Source: Streptomyces violaceusniger Tu 4113
GTDB lineage: Bacteria > Actinomycetota > Actinomycetes > Streptomycetales > Streptomycetaceae
Length of the DNA stretch: 64,000 bases
Direction of reading: 5' to 3'
Assembly: GCF_000147815.2 (NCBI RefSeq)
Contig: NC_015957.1
Coordinates: 3,658,001-3,722,000 of the forward strand
Position 1 is the stretch's first letter. Each line of letters begins with the position of its first letter. Made by a program: the position numbers and the translations under genes. Under the pieces are notes generated by a model, which made no database searches, was not told the DNA's origin, and saw only the letters and a list, made by a program, of their open reading frames with translations. This document shows, one piece after another, positions 34,417-43,713 of the stretch.

Positions 34417-35637
34417 TCAGCGGCTCGCGCGGCGGGTCGTCACCGTACTGTCGACCGCGAAAAGCTCCTGCTCCACATGGTCGAGGGCCAGCCGCAGCGC
34501 CCCCGTGGTCACCGCCGCCTCGCCCAGCAGCGAGAGCGTGACCTCCGGGGCCCGCAGACAGTAGCGGGACAGCTCATCGCGCAGCGGGGCCAGCACACCG
34601 TCCAGCCCGGCGGCCCAGCCGCCGACCACGACGACCTCTGGGTCCAGCGCCAGCACCAGGGCCGCCGTGTCGTGCACCAGCCTGCGGACGAAGCGGTCCA
34701 CGGCCGCGCGGGCGCGTAGGTCGCCGTCTCGGGCCAGCGCGAAGACATGCGCGACCTGCGCCTCGTCCAGCGGGTTCAGCGGCTCCCCGGTCGTGGAGAG
34801 CACCTCCTCCGGGGCGGCCTCGCGGCCCAGCAGATGCAGCGCCCCGATCTCCCCGGCGGCGCCGCCGAAGCCACGGTGGAGCCGGCCGCCGATCAACGAC
34901 CCGGCCCCCGGGCTCAACCCGGCCAGGACGAAGACCACATCGTCCGAGCCGACCGCCGCGCCCTTCCAGTGCTCGGCCACCGCCGCCGTGTTCGCGTCGT
35001 TCTCCACCAGCACCGGACAGCGGAAGGACCGCCGCAGCCGCTCGCCCAGAGGCAGCCCGGTCCAGCCGGGGAGCGCGGTGCACAGATGGACGGTGCCGTC
35101 GGCCTCGACGATGCCGGGGCTGCCCACCCCGACCGCGCGCAGCGAGAACCGGGCGACCCCCGCGCGCCGCAGCAGGTCCGCGACGGCGGTGCGCACCCGC
35201 TCCAGGCGCTCGTCGGCCGACGCCTTCTCCGAGACCTCGCGCACGATCGAGCCGAGCGCGTGTCCGTCGAGGTCCGACAGGAGCGCGGCGACCCGGTGTG
35301 CCCCTATTTCTATGCCCAGCAGATGCCCTGCCTCGGCCCGGAAGCGGAAGCGGCGCGCGGGGCGGCCCTGGCGGCGGATGCCGCCCTCCTCGGCGGGCAC
35401 CTCGACCACCAGACCACTGTCGGCCAGCCCGTCGATCACGCCCTCGACGGTGGGCCGGGACAGCCCGGTCACCCGCGTGAGATCGGTGAGGCTCGCGCTT
35501 CCGGCACAGCCGCCCGCGTCGTCCGGGCCACCCTCGGTGGCCGTGCCGGACGCGGTCGCGGCGCGCAACGCGTGCAGTACCACGGCGGAGTTGATGCGTC
35601 GCAGCAGAGACGGATCCCCGCCGGTGAGCCGCCCCAA
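34417..35637 (-). CDS. ROK family transcriptional regulator
   Basis: A 406-residue NagC/XylR-type repressor. It has an N-terminal winged helix (LLRRINSAVVLHALRAA, LTDLTRVTGLSRPTVEGVID) and a ROK sugar-kinase-like domain (LLGIEIGAHRVAALLSDLDG, VGVGSPGIVEADGTVHL, VENDANTAAVAEHW). The catalytic/zinc Cys cluster of ROK kinases is not obvious. The start is set at TTG 35637 because a strong GGGAGGGAGG lies 6 bases upstream; longer frames have no ribosome site. It converges with the DasR-like regulator, which suggests a carbohydrate-control neighbourhood. Confidence 0.88.
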   Translation of the reverse strand: MGRLTGGDPSLLRRINSAVVLHALRAATASGTATEGGPDDAGGCAGSASLTDLTRVTGLSRPTVEGVIDGLADSGLVVEVPAEEGGIRRQGRPARRFRFRAEAGHLLGIEIGAHRVAALLSDLDGHALGSIVREVSEKASADERLERVRTAVADLLRRAGVARFSLRAVGVGSPGIVEADGTVHLCTALPGWTGLPLGERLRRSFRCPVLVENDANTAAVAEHWKGAAVGSDDVVFVLAGLSPGAGSLIGGRLHRGFGGAAGEIGALHLLGREAAPEEVLSTTGEPLNPLDEAQVAHVFALARDGDLRARAAVDRFVRRLVHDTAALVLALDPEVVVVGGWAAGLDGVLAPLRDELSRYCLRAPEVTLSLLGEAAVTTGALRLALDHVEQELFAVDSTVTTRRASR

Positions 35638-35666
35638 CGTCGGCCTCCCTCCCAGTGCGTATCTGC

Positions 35667-35679
35667 CGGATCGTATCCG
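35667..35679. promoter_or_regulatory. Small palindrome ahead of ROK regulator
   Basis: CGGAT-CGT-ATCCG lies 30 bases upstream of the ROK regulator start, in the region shared with the divergent hypothetical gene. It could be an autoregulatory operator; the short arms leave this uncertain. Confidence 0.3.
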
Positions 35680-35786
35680 CTGGACGGGGAGGCGGCGAGT
35701 GCCTCCTCCCACCCGGGCCGCCCGGCCGCCGAAATGGTCATTCTGACGGGCGGCCAGATGTCCGACCCGCGCTGTTTACTGACGCC

Positions 35787-36227
35787 ATGACCAGTACGGC
35801 GGACCAGGTGGCCACGATCGATCAGCTGCGCGCGCGGGACTTCCCCGCGCAGCGGGCCGCCGACGGGCGGGTGGAGAGCGGCCCCGGCTTCCATGTCGCC
35901 GACCTCCGCGTCAGCGAGGACTTCTGGGATGCCGATCTGACCCGGATCGAGGAAGTGCTGGAGGAGTTCGAGGCCGAGCTGAGCGTGCTGGTCCAGGTGC
36001 TGACCTTACGGTGGGGCGCCCCCGATGTCCTGGATCTCACCGGCTCCCTGGAGCGCTCGGCGATGGGCGAGCCCGTTCCGCCCCCGCTGGACACCCTGTG
36101 CGGTTACGTGCCCGAGCTGAGCATCTGGCGCCTCGACGGCCGCTGGGTCGGGCTGGGCGTGGGGCAGGGCGACCGCGAGCTGCCGTTCCAGCTCCTGGTG
36201 GCGATAGGTGAGGAGGGGACGATATGA
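35787..36227 (+). CDS. Hypothetical protein (146 aa), Streptomyces-type
   Basis: A 146-residue acidic soluble protein. After TSTADQVATIDQLRARDFPA it has a helix RIEEVLEEFEAELSVLVQVL and a beta-rich C-terminus (YVPELSIWRLDGRWVGLGVG). This pattern fits a small immunity- or chaperone-like fold, but I do not recognise a family. ATG 35787 is used, because earlier in-frame codons are in the promoter of the divergent ROK gene. Function unknown. Confidence 0.7.
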   Translation: MTSTADQVATIDQLRARDFPAQRAADGRVESGPGFHVADLRVSEDFWDADLTRIEEVLEEFEAELSVLVQVLTLRWGAPDVLDLTGSLERSAMGEPVPPPLDTLCGYVPELSIWRLDGRWVGLGVGQGDRELPFQLLVAIGEEGTI

Positions 36228-36267
36228 CGCCCCTCCCTCCGGCCTCGGCCTCCGCCCTCGGGTCCGC

Positions 36268-36810
36268 CTAGCCGTCCGCCTCGGCGGCATGGCGGAGGCG
36301 GCCGTACTCCTCCGCCATCGTCGCCAGTGTCCAGTGCGCGTTGAGCCCGCTGGGATTCGGCAGGGCCCAGATGCGGGTGTCCCCTATCGTGCGCGTCTGC
36401 GGGCCGATCGTCGCCTTCTTGTCGCCGAACGCGGCGCGGTAGGCGGTGACCCCCGCCACCGCCAGCCAGCGCGGCCGCAGCCGGAGCACCTTCTCCTCCA
36501 GGATCCGGCCGCCCTCCCGGTACTCCTCGTCGCTCAGCTCATCGGCCCGCGCACTGGCACGTGCCACCACATTGGTGATGCCCAGGCCATGGCGCACCAG
36601 CTCCGCCTGCTCGGACGGATCGAGTCGGCGAGGGGTGAAACCCGAGGCGTGGAGGGCGGGCCAGAATCGGTTGCCGGGGCGGGCGAAGTGGTGGCCGGTG
36701 GCGGCCGTCATCAGCCCGGGGTTGATACCGCAGAAGAGGACCCGCAGGCCGTCCCCGACCACATCGGGGACGAGGCGGTCGCGGGCGGCCTCCAGTTCGG
36801 CGGGGGTCAT
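36268..36810 (-). CDS. mug: G/U mismatch-specific DNA glycosylase
   Basis: A 180-residue MUG-type uracil-DNA glycosylase (UDG family 2). It carries the catalytic motif LFCGINPGLMTAATGHHFAR, then PGNRFWPALHASGF, and the minor-groove motif LPNPSGLNAHWT. It removes uracil or ethenocytosine mispaired with guanine in base excision repair. Length and motifs are typical. It ends beyond the hypothetical gene on the other strand and starts 8 bases after the purB stop, so it may be read through from purB. Confidence 0.93.
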   Translation of the reverse strand: MTPAELEAARDRLVPDVVGDGLRVLFCGINPGLMTAATGHHFARPGNRFWPALHASGFTPRRLDPSEQAELVRHGLGITNVVARASARADELSDEEYREGGRILEEKVLRLRPRWLAVAGVTAYRAAFGDKKATIGPQTRTIGDTRIWALPNPSGLNAHWTLATMAEEYGRLRHAAEADG

Positions 36811-36818
36811 CGCCGGCG

Positions 36819-38252
36819 TCAGAGGATCGAGCCGGGGGTGTAGGCGGCGGCCGCCGGGCGCTCCTTGACGATCTCCTCGATCCGGGACACCACCGCACCG
36901 ACCTGGTTCGCGGCCGCGCCCGTGAAGGAGAGCTTGTCGTCCATCAGCGCGTCGAGACCGGCCCGGTCCAGCGGGATGCGCTCATCGGCGGCGAGCGAGT
37001 CGAGCAGCTCATTGCGCTCGGCGCCCTGCTCGCGCATCGCCAGCGCCGCGCCCACCGCGTTCTCCTTGATCGCCTCATGGGCGACCTCGCGGCCCACCCC
37101 GGCCCGGACGGCACCCATCAGCACCTTCGTCGTGGCGAGGAAGGGCAGGTAACGGTCCAGCTCACGGGCGACGACGGCGGGGAAGGCGCCGAACTCGTCG
37201 AGCACGGTCAGGAAGGTCTCCAGCAGCCCGTCCAAGGCGAAGAACGCGTCCGGCAGCGCGACCCGGCGCACCACCGAGCAGGAGACATCGCCCTCGTTCC
37301 ACTGGTCGCCCGCCAGCTCCCCGGTCATCGAGGCGTAGCCGCGCAGGATCACGGCGAGGCCGTTGACGCGCTCGCAGGAGCGGGTGTTCATCTTGTGCGG
37401 CATCGCGGACGAGCCGACCTGGCCGGGCTTGAAGCCCTCGGTCACCAGCTCGTGCCCGGCCATCAGCCGGATGGTCTTGGCCAGCGAGGACGGAGCCGCG
37501 GCGAGCTGCACCAGCGCGGTGACGACGTCGTAGTCCAGCGAGCGCGGATAGACCTGGCCGACGGAGGTGAACGCCTGCGCGAAGCCGAGGTGGGCGGCGA
37601 CCCGCCGCTCCAGCTCCGCCAGCTTCTCCGCGTCGCCACCGAGCAGGTCCAGCATGTCCTGCGCGGTGCCGACCGGGCCCTTGACGCCCCGCAGCGGATA
37701 GCGGCCCAGCAGGTCCTCCAGCCGTCCGTACGCCACCAGCAGCTCGTCCGCCGCGGTGGCGAACCGCTTGCCGAGCGTGGTGGCCTGCGCCGCCACATTG
37801 TGCGACCGGCCGGCCATCACCAGCTCGGCGTGCTCGGCGGCCAGCTTGCCGAGCCGGGCCAGCACCGCGACCGTACGGTCCCGTACCAGCTCCAGGGAGA
37901 GCCGGATCTGGAGCTGCTCCACGTTCTCGGTGAGATCGCGGGAGGTCATGCCCTTGTGGACGTGCTCATGGCCGGCGAGGGCGTTGAACTCCTCGATCCG
38001 GGCCTTCACATCGTGGCGGGTGACCTTCTCTCGCTCGGCGATCGAGGCCAGGTCGACGATCTCCAGGACCCGCTCGTAGTCGGCGAGGGCGGCGTCCGGC
38101 ACCTCGATTCCGAGGTCCTTCTGGGCGCGCAGCACGGCGAGCCACAGCCGCCGCTCCAGCGTCACCTTGTACTCGGGGGACCACAGGACGGCCAGCTCCG
38201 CGGAGGCGTAGCGGTTGGCCAGGACGTTCGGAATGCGCGGCTTACCAGTCAC
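36819..38252 (-). CDS. purB: Adenylosuccinate lyase
   Basis: A 477-residue fumarase/aspartase superfamily enzyme. It cleaves adenylosuccinate to AMP and SAICAR to AICAR in purine synthesis. Visible regions are GMTSRDLTENVEQLQIRLSL, AGRSHNVAAQATTLGKRFAT with the general acid His, and the signature GSSAMPHKMNTRSCERVNGL. GTG 38252 gives VTGKPRIPNVLANRYAS, the typical actinobacterial N-terminus. No clear ribosome site is present. It heads a possible two-gene unit with mug. Confidence 0.96.
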   Translation of the reverse strand: MTGKPRIPNVLANRYASAELAVLWSPEYKVTLERRLWLAVLRAQKDLGIEVPDAALADYERVLEIVDLASIAEREKVTRHDVKARIEEFNALAGHEHVHKGMTSRDLTENVEQLQIRLSLELVRDRTVAVLARLGKLAAEHAELVMAGRSHNVAAQATTLGKRFATAADELLVAYGRLEDLLGRYPLRGVKGPVGTAQDMLDLLGGDAEKLAELERRVAAHLGFAQAFTSVGQVYPRSLDYDVVTALVQLAAAPSSLAKTIRLMAGHELVTEGFKPGQVGSSAMPHKMNTRSCERVNGLAVILRGYASMTGELAGDQWNEGDVSCSVVRRVALPDAFFALDGLLETFLTVLDEFGAFPAVVARELDRYLPFLATTKVLMGAVRAGVGREVAHEAIKENAVGAALAMREQGAERNELLDSLAADERIPLDRAGLDALMDDKLSFTGAAANQVGAVVSRIEEIVKERPAAAAYTPGSIL

Positions 38253-38371
38253 GTGCACAGAGTCTACTGGCCGTCCTCGCAGGCCAGACCGGTGGCCGAG
38301 GGACCCCTCCGAAGGGCCCCGGGGCGCGGGCGGGCGCGGGCCCTGCGGATCAGCCGCGGATGAGCTGAGGA

Positions 38372-39142
38372 TCAGTCCTCGTACGGCAGCAGCTCGGCGC
38401 GCTTGGGGGCGCGACCGTCGCCCGAGGAGCGGCCGGTCAGCCGCCTGCCGATCCACGGCCCGAGGTGCTGGCGGGCGAACCGCACATCCGAGGTGCGGCG
38501 GGCTGTCCAGCCGACGGGCACCGCGGGCGGCAGCGGCGCGTTCCAGTCGGCCTCCGGCTCATGGCCCAGCGCCTGCCATATGGCCTCGGCGACCCGCCGG
38601 TGCCCCTCGGCGTTCAGATGCAGCCGGTCCTCGTCCCACATCCGGGGGTCCCCGACGGCCTGGGAGGCGAACAGGTCCACGACGGTCGCGTCATGCCGTG
38701 CGCCCAGCTCGTCGATGACCGAGAACAGCCGCTCCATCCGCGGCTGGAACCGCTCGAACACCGGCCCGCGCCGCCCCGGGCTGCGCATCAGCACCAGCCG
38801 CTTGCAGGTGGGCGCCAGCCGCTCGACGGCCTCCTCCAGCAGGGCGCACACCCGGCCCACATCGCATTTCGGCCGCAGCACATCGTTCAGCCCGCCGACC
38901 AGGGTCACCAGATCGGCGCCCATGGCCGCCGCCGGGCCCGTCTGCTCCTCGACGATCTGCCCGATCAGCTTGCCGCGGACCGCGAGGTTGGCGTATCGGA
39001 AGCCGGGGCTGTGGGCCGCGAGCCGCCCGGCGAGCAGATCCGCCCAGCCTCGGTAGGTGCCGTCCGGGAGCCGGTCCGACATGCCCTCGGTGAAGGAGTC
39101 GCCGACCGCGACAAAACTGCTGTAGGTGATGTTCGTCTGCAT
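38372..39142 (-). CDS. SGNH/GDSL-type hydrolase
   Basis: A 256-residue SGNH hydrolase. Block I is SSFVAVGDSFTEGMSD with the nucleophile Ser, block II has the oxyanion Gly in NLAVRGKLIGQIV, block III is LVGGLNDVLRP with the Asn, and block V is DRLHLNAEGHRRVA with the catalytic Asp and His. There is no signal peptide, so it is probably cytoplasmic. The C-terminal tail after residue 205 is Arg/Pro-rich. Esterase or lipase activity is inferred; substrate unknown. Confidence 0.9.
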   Translation of the reverse strand: MQTNITYSSFVAVGDSFTEGMSDRLPDGTYRGWADLLAGRLAAHSPGFRYANLAVRGKLIGQIVEEQTGPAAAMGADLVTLVGGLNDVLRPKCDVGRVCALLEEAVERLAPTCKRLVLMRSPGRRGPVFERFQPRMERLFSVIDELGARHDATVVDLFASQAVGDPRMWDEDRLHLNAEGHRRVAEAIWQALGHEPEADWNAPLPPAVPVGWTARRTSDVRFARQHLGPWIGRRLTGRSSGDGRAPKRAELLPYED

Positions 39143-39196
39143 GGCGCAGGCGATCCTATCCCGGTGGGCGGGCTGCGTTGACCGCCGACCGCGAGC

Positions 39197-39445
39197 ATGA
39201 TGAGCCGCATGGCGATGACCCACATCTACTTCGAGGGCGGGGCCCGGAACGGGACGACCGCCGGCTGGAATGTGGAGCCCGGCGCGGACATCTACGACGA
39301 CAACATCTTCCGGCCACCGGAGCTGTACCGGCGGACGAACCGCACCAAGGTCATCGGCCGGGTCGAGTACGTGATCTTCCGCTACGACCCGATGGGCACC
39401 CGGCCCGGCACCGGCCCAGGCAGCGCCTCCGGCCCCCGGCGCTGA
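39197..39445 (+). CDS. Small hypothetical protein (82 aa)
   Basis: An 82-residue protein, core THIYFEGGARNGTTAGWNVE then PGADIYDDNIFRPPELYRRT and VIGRVEYVIFRYDPMG. The beta-strand-like alternation suggests a small compact fold. I recognise it only as a Streptomyces-type hypothetical protein. There are several in-frame ATGs (39197, 39209 and one more), so the start is uncertain. It is divergent from the GDSL hydrolase. Confidence 0.6.
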   Translation: MMSRMAMTHIYFEGGARNGTTAGWNVEPGADIYDDNIFRPPELYRRTNRTKVIGRVEYVIFRYDPMGTRPGTGPGSASGPRR

Positions 39446-39537
39446 GCCTCGCGCGGCCGTCCGGGCGATGCCCTCCGGTTGGCCCGCTTGGACCGCGCGG
39501 GGTTCCGCGCACCGCGTGGCGGGGCAGTCTGGTCGAC

Positions 39538-39792
39538 GTGGATGCCTTCGAATGCGACCGCACGACCATGGCCATCGTCGCCGCCGCGCTCGCCGACGAC
39601 GGGGAGGGCGCCGCCGCCCTCCTGGAGCCGCTCGAGATGCGCGATGCGTGCCGGGTCGCGGTGCGGCTCGCCGCGATGGCCGCCCATGCGCTGGTGGCGG
39701 TGGCCGAGGAGGGCGGCGGCGGACGGGAGGAGGCGCTGGCCCACTGGCAGGAGTGCATCATCGCCCATGAGTCCAGACGCACCGAGGAGTGA
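39538..39792 (+). CDS. Small hypothetical helical protein (84 aa)
   Basis: An 84-residue protein, predicted mostly helical: MAIVAAALADDGEGAAALLE, RVAVRLAAMAAHALVAVAEE, ALAHWQECIIAHESR. GTG 39538 has a GGGG stretch about 13 bases upstream, not a strong site. It lies 92 bases after the previous small gene. No family recognised. Confidence 0.55.
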   Translation: MDAFECDRTTMAIVAAALADDGEGAAALLEPLEMRDACRVAVRLAAMAAHALVAVAEEGGGGREEALAHWQECIIAHESRRTEE

Positions 39793-39853
39793 CCGGAGGC
39801 GACGAGGAATGAGGTGCCCGACCACATAGGTGATCGGGTCAGGCCAGATGCGA

Positions 39854-40858
39854 TCAGGCCACCAGCTCGCGCAGCACGTCCTCCATGGTCACCAGTCCCT
39901 CCAGCCGTCCGTCCGCGGCGATGACCGCCGCGAGGTGGGTGCGGCTGTCGCGCATCGCGGTGAGCACGTCGTCCAGCGGCGTATGGGACCGCACCCGGGG
40001 GATCGGGCGTAGCTGATCGGGGCGGAACGGCACATCCCGCGGCCGTGCGTCCAGCGCGTCCTTCACATGCAGATAGCCCAGGATCCGCCCGGAGTCGTCG
40101 ACCACCGGGAACCGTGAGAAGCCGGTCCGCGCCGCCAGCTCTTCCAGTTCCTCGGGGGTCACTCCGAGCTGCGCCTTGACCACCTGATCCATGGGCAGCA
40201 CCACATCCCGCACCCGTCGCCGGCCCAGCTCCAGCGCGTCCCGCAGCCGCTCGGTGGACCGGTCGTCCAGCAGTCCGGCCTCACTGGAGTCCGAGACCAT
40301 CCGGGCCAGCTCGTCGTCCGAGAAGGTCGCCGCGACCTCGCCCTTGGGCTCCACGCGCATCAGCTTCAGCAGCCCGTTCGCCAAGGCGTTCACCCCGAAG
40401 ATCACCGGGCGCAGGGCGCGGGCGAGGGCGACCAGGGGCGGGCCGAGCAGCAGCACGGTGCGCACCGGCTCGGCCAGCGCCACGTTCTTCGGCACCATCT
40501 CGCCGAACAGCATGTGCAGATAGGTGGCCACGGTCAGCGCGATCACGAACGAGATCGGGTGCACCAGCCCCAGTGGGAGCCCCACCACATGGAAGAACGG
40601 CTCCAGCAGATGCGCGATGGCCGGTTCCGCGACGGCGCCCAGCACCAGCGTGCACAGCGTGATCCCGAGCTGGGCCGCGGCCAGCAGCGCGGAGAGGTGC
40701 TCCAGGGCCCACAGCACGGACCGCGCCCGCCGGTCGCCCTGCTGGGCATGCGGATCGATCTGACTGCGGCGCACCGAGATCAGGGCGAACTCCGCGCCCA
40801 CGAAGAAGGCGTTGAGGACCAGTGTCAGCAGGCCGATCAGCAACTGGAGGACGGTCAT
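39854..40858 (-). CDS. CNNM/hemolysin-C family membrane protein, short form
   Basis: A 334-residue membrane protein. The N-terminal DUF21/CNNM transmembrane domain (LLIGLLTLVLNAFFVGAEFA, FVIALTVATYLHMLFGEMVP) is followed by a pair of CBS domains (VRDVVLPMDQVVKAQLGVTP, RVRSHTPLDDVLTAMRDS). It ends EDVLRELVA without the C-terminal CorC_HlyC domain that its neighbour has. The family takes part in magnesium or cobalt efflux. Its ATG overlaps the stop of the upstream paralogue by four bases (ATGA), so the pair is co-translated and may form a heterodimer. Confidence 0.92.
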   Translation of the reverse strand: MTVLQLLIGLLTLVLNAFFVGAEFALISVRRSQIDPHAQQGDRRARSVLWALEHLSALLAAAQLGITLCTLVLGAVAEPAIAHLLEPFFHVVGLPLGLVHPISFVIALTVATYLHMLFGEMVPKNVALAEPVRTVLLLGPPLVALARALRPVIFGVNALANGLLKLMRVEPKGEVAATFSDDELARMVSDSSEAGLLDDRSTERLRDALELGRRRVRDVVLPMDQVVKAQLGVTPEELEELAARTGFSRFPVVDDSGRILGYLHVKDALDARPRDVPFRPDQLRPIPRVRSHTPLDDVLTAMRDSRTHLAAVIAADGRLEGLVTMEDVLRELVA

Positions 40859-42219
40859 CGGCCCGCCGCCCCGTCGGCCCCGGGCCCGCCGCCGTCGCCA
40901 TCGCTCCCGGCACCGCGCAGCGGCGCCCGCAGCCGGACCCGGGCCGCCCGGTGGCTCCTCACCTTCCGCACCTCCAGAGACCAGCCCGCCAGCTCGACGG
41001 TGTCGCCGACGGCCGGGATCCGGCCCAGCTCCGAGGCGATCAGCCCGGCCAGTGTCTCGTACGGGCCCGGCGGCACTCGCAGCCCGATGCGCTCCAGCTG
41101 ATCGACGCGGGCCGCGCCGTCCGCGTCGTACAGCGTATGGCCCTCCGTGTCCCGGCCCATCGGCATCAGATGGGGGGTCTCGTGCGGATCGTGCTCGTCG
41201 CGGACCTCGCCGACCACCTCCTCGACGATGTCCTCCAGGGTGACGACCCCGGCCGTACCGCCGTACTCGTCGATGACCACCGCCATGCTGCGCTGCGCCG
41301 AAAGCCGGTCCAGCAGCCGGTCCACGGTGAGCGACTCGGGGACGAACAGCGGTTCGCGCATCAGATCGGAGACCGGGCGGCGGGGCCGCTCCCCGGCGGG
41401 GACCGCCAGGACGTCCTTGATGTGCACGATGCCGACGACGGTGTCCAGGCTGCCCTGGTAGACGGGGAAGCGGGACAGCCCGGTGGCGCGGGTGGCGTTG
41501 GCGACGTCCTCGGCGGTGGCCCGTACGTCCAGCGCCACCACCCGCACCCTCGGGGTCATCACGTTCTCTGCGGTGAGCTCGGAGAGGTTGAGGGTGCGGA
41601 CGAACAGCTCGGCGGTGTCCTTCTCCAGCGCGCCCTCCTTGGCGGAGTGGCGGGCGAGGGCGATCAGCTCCTGCGGGCCGCGCGCGGAGGCCAACTCCTC
41701 GGCGGGCTCCAGGCCCATCCGGCGCACGGTGCGGTTGGCGGTGTTGTTGAGATGGCTGATCAGCGGGCGGAAGACGGAGCTGAAGACGCGCTGCGGGGTG
41801 GCCACGGCCTTGGCGACCGGCAGCGGTCGGGAGATGGCCCAGTTCTTGGGCACCAGCTCGCCGACGACCATCAGCACGACGGTGGACAGAAAGGTGCCGA
41901 GCACCAGCGCGGCCGAGCGGACGGCCGACTGGGGTACGCCGATCGCGGTGAGCGGCCCGGCCAGCAGGGCCGCGACGGACGGCTCGGCCAGCATGCCGAC
42001 GACCAGATTGGTCACGGTGATGCCGAGCTGCGCGCCGGAGAGCTGGTAGGTGAGGCTCCGTACGGCCTTCAGCGCCCCGGCCGCGCCGCGCTCCCCGCGT
42101 TCGGCCGCCCGTTCCAGCTCGCTGCGCTCGACCGTGGTCAGCGAGAACTCCGCCGCGACGAAGGCGCCACAGGTCACCGCAAGGAGGAGCGCCACGGCCA
42201 GGAGGAGGACTTCGGTCAT
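40855..42219 (-). CDS. CNNM/CorC family membrane protein, long form
   Basis: A 454-residue paralogue of the neighbouring short protein. It has a DUF21 membrane domain (LLLAVALLLAVTCGAFVAAE, GTFLSTVVLMVVGELVPKNW), two CBS domains (TAENVMTPRVRVVALDVRAT, TVDRLLDRLSAQRSMAVVID, EYGGTAGVVTLEDIVEEVVG), and a C-terminal CorC_HlyC domain (YDADGAARVDQLERIGLRVP). Likely Mg2+/Co2+ transport or its regulation. Tandem long/short pairs are common in actinobacteria. The start ATG 42219 has GGAGGTG-like sequence upstream. Confidence 0.92.
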   Translation of the reverse strand: MTEVLLLAVALLLAVTCGAFVAAEFSLTTVERSELERAAERGERGAAGALKAVRSLTYQLSGAQLGITVTNLVVGMLAEPSVAALLAGPLTAIGVPQSAVRSAALVLGTFLSTVVLMVVGELVPKNWAISRPLPVAKAVATPQRVFSSVFRPLISHLNNTANRTVRRMGLEPAEELASARGPQELIALARHSAKEGALEKDTAELFVRTLNLSELTAENVMTPRVRVVALDVRATAEDVANATRATGLSRFPVYQGSLDTVVGIVHIKDVLAVPAGERPRRPVSDLMREPLFVPESLTVDRLLDRLSAQRSMAVVIDEYGGTAGVVTLEDIVEEVVGEVRDEHDPHETPHLMPMGRDTEGHTLYDADGAARVDQLERIGLRVPPGPYETLAGLIASELGRIPAVGDTVELAGWSLEVRKVRSHRAARVRLRAPLRGAGSDGDGGGPGADGAAGR

Positions 42220-42301
42220 CGGTTCACCTCCGTCCCATGATCCGCCAGGGACCGGAGGAATGCAGCCCCCGCGCGGCCGTGCCGAGGACGGTCATGCCGG
42301 G

Positions 42302-42727
42302 TCAGGGGGACAGCGGCTTGACCCAGCGGCTCCACTGCGGCTGGCGCGCATAGCCCGCCGCGCTCCACGCATGGTGGGCCGGCCCGTTCTCGTTGAGCAC
42401 CATCGCGTCCCCGCGCCGTCCGCCCAGGGCCGTGAAGCGCTCCTCGGCCGCCGCCAGCAGGGCCGTCGCCACGCCCCGGCGGCGGTGCCCGGGGTGGACG
42501 GCCAGCCGGTAGAGATGGCAGCGCCAGCCGTCGAAACCGGCGATCACGGTTCCGGCGAGCTCCCCGTCCCACTCGGCCAGCAGCAGCGACTCCGGGTCGC
42601 GGTCGAGCAGCCGGGCCACCCCGTCCCGGTCGTCGCTGATGCTGGTGCCCTCCGCCGCCTCTTTCCAGAAGGCGAGCACGGTGTCGAGGTCGGCGGGGGC
42701 CGCGGCCCGTATCCGAAGATCGTTCAT
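42302..42727 (-). CDS. GNAT family N-acetyltransferase
   Basis: A 141-residue single-domain GNAT. It opens with LRIRAAAPADLDTVLAFWKE, has LYRLAVHPGHRRRGVATALL with the R/Q-x-x-G-x-A acetyl-CoA loop, and closes with AHHAWSAAGYARQPQWSRWV. The acceptor substrate is unknown. It lies alone between the CorC pair and the luciferase-like oxidoreductase on the same strand, with intergenic gaps of 82 and 52 bases. Confidence 0.9.
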   Translation of the reverse strand: MNDLRIRAAAPADLDTVLAFWKEAAEGTSISDDRDGVARLLDRDPESLLLAEWDGELAGTVIAGFDGWRCHLYRLAVHPGHRRRGVATALLAAAEERFTALGGRRGDAMVLNENGPAHHAWSAAGYARQPQWSRWVKPLSP

Positions 42728-42779
42728 GGCCGCATCCCACCATCAGGAGGACCGCGGCGTCGACGGGAATGCCGCCCGG

Positions 42780-43697
42780 TCAGCTTCCGCGCAGCTCCTC
42801 GATCACCGGGGCGAGCGCCTCCATGTTGTGCTCCAGCACGGTGAAGTACGAGAAGCCGAACCGTTTGCGGTGGGCCCGCAACTGCTCCGCCATCTCCTTC
42901 GCGTCGCCCAGCAGCAGCGCCGGGTGCTCCAGCATCTGGTCCTCGGTGAGGCCCGGTGCGTACCCGGACAGCTCACGCACCTTGGCGCGTCGGTCGGCGC
43001 TGGGCCCGGCCATCTGGATGAGGTAGTTCAGCTCGATCGCCTCACCCGGCTCATCGGCCCCCTCCGCCCGCCCCGCCTCGGCGGCGAAGCGGCGGAAGGC
43101 GCCCACCCGCTCCTCCAGTGCCTCGGGGCTGATCAGCTGCAGGGCGCCCTGGGGTTTGCCGGGGGCCTGCACCGCCCCGGTGAAGGCCGCGATGTCCGCA
43201 TGGCGCGCGGCCAGCCGCAGCAGCCGGTCGCCGTTGCCGCCGAGCAGCAGCGGCGGGCGCGGGGACTGGACGGGCCGGGGCCGGTGCTCGGACTCGGTCA
43301 GCAGACGCTCCAACTCGGCCACGGTATGTACGAGGTGGTCCACCCGCTCCCGTGGTGAGCCGAAGGGCAGCCCGGCGCTGTCGTGCTCGGCCTTGACATA
43401 GCCGGCGCCCAGGCCGAGCTCCAGCCGGCCGTCGGTGAGCGCGTCGCAGGTGGCCACCTCCCGGGCGAGCAGCGCGGGATTCCAGAAGCCGGTGTTGAGC
43501 ACGAAGGTGCCCAGCCGTGGGCGCTCGGTCGCCTCGGCGGCGGTGGCCAGCGCCGGGAACGGGGCGGGGTTGCCGAGGTGGTCGGGGGTCAGCAGTACGT
43601 CATAGCCGAGCTGCTCGGCATGGCGGCACTTCGCCCGCCATGCCTCGGCCGATTCAAGGGTGAGCAGATTGACTCCGAAGCGGAACGGCCTTGCCAT
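42780..43697 (-). CDS. LLM class F420-dependent oxidoreductase
   Basis: A 305-residue luciferase-like monooxygenase fold protein. FRFGVNLLTLESAEAWRAKC, LLTPDHLGNPAPFPALATAA, LGTFVLNTGFWNPALLAREV and TDGRLELGLGAGYVKAEHDS match the F420-dependent TIGR03621-like group. It probably uses coenzyme F420; the substrate is unknown. A strong AAGGAGGGC ribosome site precedes ATG 43697. A palindromic operator candidate lies 17 bases further upstream. Confidence 0.9.
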   Translation of the reverse strand: MARPFRFGVNLLTLESAEAWRAKCRHAEQLGYDVLLTPDHLGNPAPFPALATAAEATERPRLGTFVLNTGFWNPALLAREVATCDALTDGRLELGLGAGYVKAEHDSAGLPFGSPRERVDHLVHTVAELERLLTESEHRPRPVQSPRPPLLLGGNGDRLLRLAARHADIAAFTGAVQAPGKPQGALQLISPEALEERVGAFRRFAAEAGRAEGADEPGEAIELNYLIQMAGPSADRRAKVRELSGYAPGLTEDQMLEHPALLLGDAKEMAEQLRAHRKRFGFSYFTVLEHNMEALAPVIEELRGS

Positions 43698-43713
43698 GAG
43701 CCCTCCTTGAGCG